Origin: Aquifex sp.
GTDB taxonomy: Bacteria > Aquificota > Aquificia > Aquificales > Aquificaceae
Length of the DNA: 10,760 nucleotides
Assembly (NCBI GenBank): GCA_015487405.1
Contig: WFPV01000212.1
Coordinates: 1 to 10,760, forward strand
Direction: 5' to 3'
Part shown: one piece after another, positions 5,536 to 10,760 of the stretch
Numbering within the stretch: position 1 is the first letter of the stretch
Layout of the letters: the number at the start of each line of letters is the position of its first letter
Translations under genes and position numbers: made by a program
The notes under the pieces: model-generated
Database searches by the model: none
Told to the model about the DNA's origin: nothing
The model's input: the letters and a program-made list of their open reading frames with translations, nothing else

Positions 5536-5771
5536 TTCACTTTCCTAATTATAATCTCCCAGAGGTTTTCCCCTATTTGGTTAACCTCAAGAACTTCTTG
5601 TCCTTCCTCTCTCATGCTCTTGGGAACGCTCTCCGCAGAGGGGGGATAATCCACGATGACCCTCAAAATCTGTCCTGGTTCCATAGTTTCTAATGCGAGT
5701 TTGCTCTTTACGAAGGTAAAGGGGCAGACCTCACCCCTTATATCAAGCTCTTTATCTACCTTCTTTTCCAT
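5532..5771 (-). CDS. TusA/SirA-family sulfur carrier protein
   Basis: This 79-residue protein has the TusA two-layer fold. The sequence opens with LDIRGEVCPFTFVKSKLAL, where Cys16 is the persulfide-carrying cysteine, followed by the helix to residue 30, a strand ILRVIVDYPPSAES, a second helix (VPKSMREEG) and two strands (QEVLEV, LWEIIIRK). Classic TusA has Cys-Pro-x-Pro; here the second proline is Thr19 (CPFT), so this is a variant subgroup and not necessarily the tRNA-thiolation TusA. It is the first gene of a three-gene minus-strand operon with a DsrE-like and an EamA protein. The start abuts a 40-bp divergent gap shared with pheT and has no ribosome binding site before it. Confidence 0.9.
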   Translation of the reverse strand: MEKKVDKELDIRGEVCPFTFVKSKLALETMEPGQILRVIVDYPPSAESVPKSMREEGQEVLEVNQIGENLWEIIIRKVK

Positions 5772-5797
5772 AAAAGATAAATTTAAACGCCTTCAGT

Positions 5798-5803
5798 TAA
5801 AAT
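5798..5803 (+). promoter_or_regulatory. Likely -10 box of the pheT promoter
   Basis: TAAAAT (five of six matches to TATAAT) lies 8 bases before the pheT ATG at 5812, putting the predicted transcription start at about 5810-5812. No good -35 box is seen at 16-18 bases upstream, and no ribosome site lies between it and the ATG. The message would be leaderless or nearly so. The gap is only 40 bp, so this promoter must overlap the one for the minus-strand tusA-like gene. Confidence 0.45.
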
Positions 5804-5811
5804 AATCAATT

Positions 5812-8139
5812 ATGAAAATCCCCTACTCCTGGCTATCCGAATTCGTAGAGCTCGGAAACCTCACACCCGAAGAGGTTGCGGAAAGACTCTCCCTCCAGAG
5901 CGTAGAGGCAACCGTTGAAAAGTTCGGAATAGATTTAGACGGCGTAGTATTTGGAAAAGTCGTAGAAGTTAAAGAGCATCCAACGAAAAAAAAACTACTC
6001 GTTGCAAAGGTTCAGGTTCAGGAGCACCTCTTTATAAATGTCGTAACCGCAGATAAAACCCTGAAGGCGGGGGACGGCGTTATCGTAGCCCTGCCCAACG
6101 CAAAAGTAGGAAGTATGTGCGTAACCAAGAGAGAATTTGACGGAGTAGTTTCCGAAGGATTACTCCTTTCCGCTCAGGAGCTCGGACTGGAAGAAAAAAG
6201 TGAGGGAGTTCTAAAAATAAAGGAGGACTTTCATCCCGGAACGGACGCAAGCGAGATTCTCGGCTTCGGAGAGCCAATATTAGAGATAGACATAACCCCA
6301 AACAGGGGAGACATGCTCTCGGTCAGAGGAGTTGCGAGGGATATAAGCGCCATATTCGGACTTCCTAAAAAGAGCACCGAAGAGCTGAAGTTTGAAGAGT
6401 TCGGTGATATTTCTATAGAAATTAAAGATGAAGATTGTAAGAGATACCGCGGAGCGGTAATAGAGAATGTAAAGATAGAGGAAAGCCCTCTATACATAAA
6501 AAAGAGACTCTGGCAGTGCGGGATAAAGAGCATAAACAACGTTGTTGACATAACAAACTACGTAATGCTCAGGGACGGACAACCCCTCCATGCCTTTGAC
6601 CTTGACAAGCTAGAAGGAGGAATAGTTGTAAGGAGTGCCCACAAGGGAGAGAAACTCATAACCCTTGACGGAGAGAAGAGGGAGCTTGATGAAGACATTC
6701 TCGTAATAGCTGATTCTAAGAAACCCGTAGCCGTAGCCGGAGTCATCGGAGGACTGGAGAGCGGAGTAAGTGAAAGAACCACGAGAATACTCCTTGAGAG
6801 TGCATACTTCAACCCCTACAGGGTCAGACGCTCAGCCAAGAAGCTCGGAATCCAGACGGAAAGCTCCTACAGATTTGAGAGAAATGTTGACATAGAAAGA
6901 GTGGATAAGGCTCAGGATTACGCAATTTCTTTAATTTTAAAACACGCAGGCGGTGAGCTAAAAGCTACAAAAGACGTATATCCTAAAAAATACGAGCCTA
7001 AGAAGATATTCCTCTCCCAAGGGAAATACATAAAGTATGCGGGAGAACCCTACAAGAACGAAGAAGTTAGCAAAATCCTGAACGCCTTAGAGATTCCCCA
7101 CGAGATAATGAGGTGCGGCGTAGAGGTTCAGGTTCCCTCCCACAGGAGCTTTGACCTCCACAGGGACGTGGATATCGTAGAGGAGATAATGAGGATAAAG
7201 GGATACGACTACTACACCTCCGACACCATAAAGCTTCCCTCAATCGCAAGCTACGAGAAGGACTACCTAACGGAAATAAGAAAACTCCTCAGAGACAGGG
7301 GACTCTACGAGGTCATCAACTTCTCCTTTGAGGACGACAAACTTTACAAACTCCTTGAGATACCTCTACCGAAGGTAGAAGTGATAAACCCTCTAAATCC
7401 CTCCCAGAGATATATGAGGACCAACCTCATAACTTCGCTCCTCAGAACAGCGATTTACAACGACAGGAACTACAACTACTCCCAGGCATTCTTTGAGCTC
7501 GGAAAGGTATTCTTTGAAGAGGAAGAGGAGAACAGGCTCGGAATACTCCTGAAAGGTAAAAAGCCCAAAACCCTGAAGGAGGAAGACTGGAATCTTTACG
7601 AGCTCTCGGAGATAATTCACGGAATCTTTGAGCTTCTGGGACTAAAACCGGAGCTCAGATTCTCCGAAGAGAGCTACCTCCACCCATACGCTCAGGCGGA
7701 GATTCTCCTTGACGGTGAAAGAGTAGGAGTTTTCGGAAAGCTCCATCCCGAGATAGCCAAAGAGCTTGAGCTGAGGGGTGAGTCTCTCATTGCGGAGATT
7801 GAGATTGAGAAAGTTCTAAAGAAAAAGAAACTCCCCCACTACGAAGGCATTTCAAGATTCCCTCCTGTTATAAGGGACTTAGCTCTCGTTATGGACAAAG
7901 CCTTTAGTGTGGATAAATTATTAAATGAAATTAAGTTTCAAGTAGGCGAATACTTAGAAGAGGTTAAGGTTTTTGACGTATATACGGGCGAAAAGGTAGG
8001 GGAAGGCAAGAAAAGCGTAGCGGTAAGGTTGGTATTCAGGAGTAAGGAAAGAAGCTTAACGGACGAGGAAGTAAACGAACTGGTAGAGAAGTTGGTTGAG
8101 AAGTTGAGAGAGAAGCTCGGTGTTGAGCTTAGAGTGTGA
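5812..8139 (+). CDS. pheT: Phenylalanine--tRNA ligase beta subunit
   Basis: PheT pairs with PheS to form the alpha2-beta2 enzyme that charges tRNA-Phe. The 775 residues cover the whole bacterial-type chain: the N-terminal segment MKIPYSWLSEFVEL, the EMAP/OB-fold tRNA-binding domain (about 43-147), ITPNRGDMLSVRGVARDI (161-178), the B3/4 editing domain with NNVVDITNYVM and GQPLHAFD (242-263), AGVIGG and YRFER (about 329-357), the B5 domain (about 400-470), the catalytic-like core, and the C-terminal ferredoxin-fold anticodon-binding domain from RFPPVIRDLALV (682) to the end. No domain is missing. pheS is not next to it, unlike in many bacteria where pheST is an operon. The ATG at 5812 has no ribosome binding site; the family N-terminus supports it. 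The 6S RNA begins within a few bases of the stop. Confidence 0.98.
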   Translation: MKIPYSWLSEFVELGNLTPEEVAERLSLQSVEATVEKFGIDLDGVVFGKVVEVKEHPTKKKLLVAKVQVQEHLFINVVTADKTLKAGDGVIVALPNAKVGSMCVTKREFDGVVSEGLLLSAQELGLEEKSEGVLKIKEDFHPGTDASEILGFGEPILEIDITPNRGDMLSVRGVARDISAIFGLPKKSTEELKFEEFGDISIEIKDEDCKRYRGAVIENVKIEESPLYIKKRLWQCGIKSINNVVDITNYVMLRDGQPLHAFDLDKLEGGIVVRSAHKGEKLITLDGEKRELDEDILVIADSKKPVAVAGVIGGLESGVSERTTRILLESAYFNPYRVRRSAKKLGIQTESSYRFERNVDIERVDKAQDYAISLILKHAGGELKATKDVYPKKYEPKKIFLSQGKYIKYAGEPYKNEEVSKILNALEIPHEIMRCGVEVQVPSHRSFDLHRDVDIVEEIMRIKGYDYYTSDTIKLPSIASYEKDYLTEIRKLLRDRGLYEVINFSFEDDKLYKLLEIPLPKVEVINPLNPSQRYMRTNLITSLLRTAIYNDRNYNYSQAFFELGKVFFEEEEENRLGILLKGKKPKTLKEEDWNLYELSEIIHGIFELLGLKPELRFSEESYLHPYAQAEILLDGERVGVFGKLHPEIAKELELRGESLIAEIEIEKVLKKKKLPHYEGISRFPPVIRDLALVMDKAFSVDKLLNEIKFQVGEYLEEVKVFDVYTGEKVGEGKKSVAVRLVFRSKERSLTDEEVNELVEKLVEKLREKLGVELRV

Positions 8140-8143
8140 TATA

Positions 8144-8303
8144 GAGTCTGCCCTGTGCGTGGCACGGAGGCACTCAATGGGGCCTACACCGTGGGCTAAA
8201 GGGAAGCCGGCTTCGGGTCATCCCGGAAGGGAGCCCGAGAGGCTACCCACCTAAAAGGAATTGAGGCCCACGAGGCTTACCGTGCTACGGCAGGGTGGAC
8301 TTC
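8144..8303 (+). ncRNA. ssrS: 6S RNA
   Basis: 6S RNA mimics an open promoter and binds sigma-70 RNA polymerase. The sequence folds into the expected long rod. A closing stem pairs 8146-8155 with 8291-8300 (ten pairs, two of them G-U, extendable outward by A8145-T8301). GCACGG 8162-8167 pairs with CCGTGC 8280-8285. GGC 8169-8171 plus CTCAAT 8173-8178 pairs with ATTGAG 8260-8265 plus GCC 8266-8268. The central bubble lies between 8179-8190 and 8251-8259. The apical arm opens with GTGGG 8191-8195 against CCCAC 8246-8250 and contains the hairpin CTTCGGG/CCCGGAAG at 8211-8228. The position directly before ygfA is the conserved 6S location in many bacteria. The ends are estimated from the closing stem. 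No clear promoter lies in the pheT 3' end, so it may be processed from a longer pheT transcript. Confidence 0.88.
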
Positions 8304-8320
8304 CCATAAACTTGCCTTCC

Positions 8321-8340
8321 CCTCCTGTGAACGCAGGAGG
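8321..8340 (+). promoter_or_regulatory. Hairpin sequestering the ygfA ribosome binding site
   Basis: CCTCCTG at 8321-8327 pairs perfectly with CAGGAGG at 8334-8340 around a 6-base loop. The right arm contains AGGAGG (8335-8340), the ribosome binding site 8 bases before the TTG start of ygfA, so the folded RNA would hide it. No T run follows, which argues against an intrinsic terminator. It could restrain translation of ygfA or mark the 3' processing point of the 6S RNA. Confidence 0.6.
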
Positions 8341-8348
8341 CGGAAGAG

Positions 8349-8915
8349 TTGACGAAAGAGAAAAACAGAATAAGGAGAGAGCTTTTACAGAAACGCATAA
8401 ACTTATCTGAGGAAGAGAGGAAAAGACTCTCACAAAAAATAGTAGAGAACCTGAAGAGTCTGACCGAATACAGAAAAGCCAAAAAAGTCCTTCTATACTG
8501 CCCCATTAAAGGAGAGCCCGACCTCACACCGCTCTTTGAAGAAGTTATAAGGGAAAAGGAGCTAATCCTACCCAAAGTAAACGGAGAGCTTCTAAAGCTC
8601 TACAAGGTAGAAGCCCCTTCTTGCCTTTCTCCCGGAGCTTTCGGAATCCTTGAGCCCCCCGAGGGCGACGAGGTAAGCCCGGAAGAGCTTGACTTTGTAG
8701 CTATTCCCGGTATAGCTTTTGACCTGAGAGGCTATAGACTCGGCTTCGGAAAGGGTTACTACGACAGGCTCTTAAAAAGGACAAAGGCGAAAAAAGTGGG
8801 AGTGGCTTACTCCTTTCAGGTTCTTGAACGCGTCCCCCACGATGCGTGGGACGTTCCCGTTGATATTATCCTAACCGAAAAATTCGTAAGGAGGTTGAGA
8901 GATGGACTTAAGTAG
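8349..8915 (+). CDS. ygfA: 5-formyltetrahydrofolate cyclo-ligase
   Basis: This enzyme (also called methenyltetrahydrofolate synthetase) converts 5-formyltetrahydrofolate to 5,10-methenyltetrahydrofolate with ATP in the cytoplasm. The 188 residues match the family in length and motifs: a basic N-terminal helix pair with KNRIRRELLQKR, LLYCPIKGEPDLTPL (48-62), DFVAIPGIAFD (115-125), the strongly conserved LGFGKGYYDRLL (131-142), GVAYSFQ (151-157) and PVDIILTE (170-177). The start is a TTG at 8349, eight bases after AGGAGG; no ATG lies near. It follows the 6S RNA, a linkage known across many bacteria, and its 3' end overlaps rny by 14 bp. The rare start codon together with a buried ribosome site suggests low or regulated translation. 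Confidence 0.95.
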   Translation: MTKEKNRIRRELLQKRINLSEEERKRLSQKIVENLKSLTEYRKAKKVLLYCPIKGEPDLTPLFEEVIREKELILPKVNGELLKLYKVEAPSCLSPGAFGILEPPEGDEVSPEELDFVAIPGIAFDLRGYRLGFGKGYYDRLLKRTKAKKVGVAYSFQVLERVPHDAWDVPVDIILTEKFVRRLRDGLK

Positions 8916-10584
8916 TATTCTTTTAGTAATCATAGGAGTCGGTGTGGGAGTATTTATCAGTAAGAAATTTTTAAATTCCCAAAGACCTGCTACCGCAGGT
9001 ATTCCTACAACTATTCCCGACTTTAGTCATCTTGAGCAAGAGGCTAAGAAGAAGGCGGAAAACATAGTAAAGGAAGCTGAGGAGAAAGCGGAAAAGCTCA
9101 TAAAGGAAGCAAAAGAGGCTGCCGAAAAATTGATAAAGGAAGGCGAAGAAAAGGCTGAAAAACTCCTCCAGCAGGCGAAGGAAGAGGTGGAGAGAATTAA
9201 ACAGGAGATAGAGCTAAAGAGGAAGGAGCTCCTTGAAAGGGAAGAAAACATAAAGACCAAGGAGAGACACCTTGACAGAAGATGGGAAACCCTTGAAAGG
9301 AGGGAAGAAGAGCTTCTCAGGAGAGAAAGGGAGCTTAAGGATCTTGAAAGGAGCCTGGAATCCCTAAAAAGGGAACTCCAACAGAAGGAGGAGAATTTAG
9401 AAGAGGAAAAGAAAGAAGTTGAAGAGCTCAAGAAGAAGGAAATAGAAGAACTCCAGAGGATAGCCCAACTCACCGTTGAAGAGGCAAAGAAGGAAATCCT
9501 CAAAAGAGTGGAAGAAGAGGCGAGAAAGGACGCTATAAAGCTCATGAAAACCATAGAAGAGGAAGCAAGGAGAAAGGCGGAGTTTGAAGCTAAAAAAATA
9601 ATCGCAACCTCCGTTCAGAGACTCTCTCCCCAGATAGCGATAAACTACACCACCACCACCGTAGAGCTCCCCAGCAACGAATTCAAGGGAAGAATCATAG
9701 GAAGGGAAGGAAGAAACATAAGAACCTTTGAGATTCTCACCGGAGTAGACCTCATAATAGACGACACCCCGGACATCGTGACCATCTCCTCCTTTGACCC
9801 CCTCAGGAGAGAAATCGCTAAGGAGGCCCTTGAGAGATTAATAGCGGATGGAAGAATACATCCCGCAAGGATAGAGGAGATAGTTGACGAAGTAAAGAGG
9901 GAGTTTGACGAAAAGATTAGGAAGCTCGGAGAGGAAACCGTTTACGAGCTTGAACTCCACGACATAAATCCAGGACTTTACTACTACATCGGAAAGCTCT
10001 ACTACAGAACCAGCTATTCCCAGAACGTTCTACTTCACTCCAAGGAAGTAGCTTACATAGCAGGACTCATGGCTGAGGAGCTCGGACTGGATGCAAAACT
10101 CGCAAGAAGGGCGGGACTCCTCCACGATATCGGAAAGGCTATCTCCCACGAGCTCGGGGGCTCCCATACGGACATTGGCGTAGAGCTCGCGAAGAAATAC
10201 GGTGAACCCGACGCCGTCATCAATGCCATAAGGGCACACCACGAGGAAGAGCCCGTCAGATACCCCGAAGTCGCCCTCGTTTGTGCGGCTGACGCTTTAT
10301 CTGCCGCAAGACCCGGAGCAAGGAGGGAAACCTTAGAGGCTTACATCAAACGCTTAGAAAAACTTGAGGAGATAGTCAAGTCCTTCAAGGGAGTTGCGAA
10401 TGCCTACGCCGTTCAAGCGGGAAGGGAAGTCCGCGTAATAGTTGACCCCGATGAAATCTCCGACGAAGAGGCATACCTACTTTCCAAAGAAATAGCCAAG
10501 AAGATAGAAGAGGAGCTCGACTTCCCCGGACAGATAAAGGTTGTCGTAATAAGAGAAACCAGACACGTAGAGTATGCAAAATAA
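8902..10584 (+). CDS. rny: Ribonuclease Y
   Basis: RNase Y is a membrane-bound endoribonuclease that starts mRNA decay, central in bacteria lacking RNase E. The 560 residues show the standard order: one N-terminal membrane helix (about 5-20, ILLVIIGVGVGVFI), a long charged coiled coil (about 40-235), a KH RNA-binding domain with GRIIGREGRNI (263-273) and FEILTGVDLIIDD, then an HD metal-dependent hydrolase domain with His379, the His408-Asp409 pair in LLHDIGKA and Asp464 in CAADALSAARPGARRE, and a C-terminal tail AYAVQAGREVRVIV. All expected catalytic positions are present. The length is slightly above the common 510-520 because of the long coiled coil. The ATG at 8902 has a strong site (AAGGAGG, 8888-8894) inside ygfA, with which it overlaps by 14 bp. 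A terminator follows the gene. Confidence 0.97.
   Translation: MDLSSILLVIIGVGVGVFISKKFLNSQRPATAGIPTTIPDFSHLEQEAKKKAENIVKEAEEKAEKLIKEAKEAAEKLIKEGEEKAEKLLQQAKEEVERIKQEIELKRKELLEREENIKTKERHLDRRWETLERREEELLRRERELKDLERSLESLKRELQQKEENLEEEKKEVEELKKKEIEELQRIAQLTVEEAKKEILKRVEEEARKDAIKLMKTIEEEARRKAEFEAKKIIATSVQRLSPQIAINYTTTTVELPSNEFKGRIIGREGRNIRTFEILTGVDLIIDDTPDIVTISSFDPLRREIAKEALERLIADGRIHPARIEEIVDEVKREFDEKIRKLGEETVYELELHDINPGLYYYIGKLYYRTSYSQNVLLHSKEVAYIAGLMAEELGLDAKLARRAGLLHDIGKAISHELGGSHTDIGVELAKKYGEPDAVINAIRAHHEEEPVRYPEVALVCAADALSAARPGARRETLEAYIKRLEKLEEIVKSFKGVANAYAVQAGREVRVIVDPDEISDEEAYLLSKEIAKKIEEELDFPGQIKVVVIRETRHVEYAK
9049..9180 (+). repeat. Four 11-residue repeats in the RNase Y coiled coil
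   Basis: Residues 50-93 fall into four consecutive 11-residue units: KKAENIVKEAE, EKAEKLIKEAK, EAAEKLIKEGE and EKAEKLLQQAK. The constant core is x-x-A-E-(K/N)-(L/I)-(I/V/L). An 11-residue period suits a right-handed or near-straight coiled coil and differs from the heptad-like charged helix that follows. The matching DNA units are similar but not identical, indicating old duplication or selection on the helix. Confidence 0.8.
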
Positions 10585-10587
10585 TTT

Positions 10588-10760
10588 TTAATTTTTATTT
10601 GAGGACGCCCCCTTCGGGGGCGTATTTAGATTTTTTTGTAATTCTTTTAACATATTAACAATTTGCTTAAGTAAATCTTCAAATAAATCTTTATAGGATT
10701 TTTCATAGATTTCGAGGCATTTCGCTAAATCCTCATAGGAACTTCCCTTTCTGTGAGCAA
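10588..10760 (-). CDS. C-terminal end of an unidentified, highly helical protein (partial)
   Basis: On the minus strand a frame is open from the right edge of the window to a TAA at 10588-10590, giving 56 visible residues. About residues 8-45 read as one charged amphipathic helix (YEDLAKCLEIYEKSYKDLFE, then DLLKQIVNMLKELQKNL), and the tail NTPPKGASSNKN comes from the rny terminator sequence. The helix pattern with Leu/Ile/Tyr spacing argues for real coding, but the DNA is AT-rich and the start lies outside, so a chance frame cannot be excluded. The stop lies 3 bases beyond the rny stop, so the two genes would converge with almost no gap. I cannot assign a family. Confidence 0.5.
   Translation of the reverse strand, partial: AHRKGSSYEDLAKCLEIYEKSYKDLFEDLLKQIVNMLKELQKNLNTPPKGASSNKN
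10605..10637 (+). terminator. Intrinsic terminator after rny
   Basis: ACGCCCCC (10605-10612) pairs perfectly with GGGGGCGT (10616-10623) around a TTC loop, giving eight pairs, six or seven of them G-C. A T-rich stretch follows, ending in seven T at 10631-10637. The T run is on the plus-strand side, so it serves the pheT-6S-ygfA-rny direction. The hairpin lies inside the C-terminal codons of the convergent minus-strand frame. Confidence 0.85.

Noticed and set aside
7067..7249. Arg/Ser-rich minus-strand frames opposite pheT (for example 60 codons here and 79 codons at 7938-8177)
   Set aside because: They are shadows of the pheT codons with biased composition and no support of their own.
8140..8145. 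TATAGA as a -10 box for the 6S RNA
   Set aside because: It would put the transcript start inside the 5' strand of the closing stem, and no -35 box lies at the right distance.
8321..8340. Hairpin after 6S RNA as a plain intrinsic terminator
   Set aside because: No run of T follows the stem; the next bases are CGGAAGAG and then the TTG start.
8140..8345. Other structured RNAs, such as RNase P RNA, tmRNA or a riboswitch, for the segment after pheT
   Set aside because: The end-to-end rod with a central bubble and the position before ygfA fit 6S RNA; there is no tRNA-like acceptor end, and the segment is too short for RNase P RNA.
9027..9554. Long minus-strand open frame (175 codons) opposite rny
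   Set aside because: It is very rich in Ser, Phe and Leu, exactly what the complement of the Glu/Lys-rich coiled-coil codons gives. There is no ribosome site or family motif.

Overview
The window looks like a stretch of chromosome from a thermophilic bacterium of the Aquificales, most likely Aquifex aeolicus or a close relative. The proteins are rich in Lys, Glu and Ile and poor in Gln, the genes are packed with many short overlaps, and the neighbourhood pheT - 6S RNA - ygfA - rny fits what I remember of that genome. This assignment rests on recall and style; no database search was made. I find housekeeping genes, one structured RNA and several small uncharacterised genes. I see no phage, insertion sequence, CRISPR array, tRNA or rRNA.

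Positions 1-2298, plus strand: the 3' part of a CorA-type divalent cation transporter, a membrane-anchored protein of unknown function, a ROK-family kinase and a small seven-cysteine protein. The first three overlap by 10-17 bp and the fourth follows after 37 bp, so this is probably one operon. Positions 2264-3085: an O6-alkylguanine-DNA alkyltransferase (plus) and a 4-hydroxybenzoyl-CoA-type thioesterase (minus) converge with a 27-bp overlap, in noticeably AT-richer DNA. Positions 3086-3394 form the only long gap. It holds an inverted repeat, a possible gene relic and, at its right end, a good promoter lying directly against the ispH start codon.

Positions 3395-4794, plus strand: ispH (last step of the MEP isoprenoid pathway), overlapping by 28 bp a DsbC-like thioredoxin-fold lipoprotein. 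Positions 4791-5771, minus strand: a compact operon, read right to left, of a TusA-like protein, a DsrE-like protein and a single-domain EamA membrane protein. The first two suggest sulfur transfer. A 40-bp divergent gap separates this operon from pheT.

Positions 5812-10584, plus strand: pheT (phenylalanyl-tRNA synthetase beta chain), a 6S RNA folding into a long rod with a central bubble, ygfA (5-formyltetrahydrofolate cyclo-ligase) and rny (ribonuclease Y). The 6S-ygfA pairing is a known conserved arrangement. Here a hairpin just after the 6S RNA buries the ygfA ribosome binding site. A strong intrinsic terminator follows rny; it lies inside the C-terminal codons of a convergent minus-strand gene that runs off the right edge.

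I did not find a clear new multi-gene defence or biosynthetic system. The points most worth checking are the ygfA leader hairpin, the apparently leaderless ispH and pheT mRNAs, the TusA variant with CPxT in place of CPxP, and the decayed-looking gap at 3132-3394.
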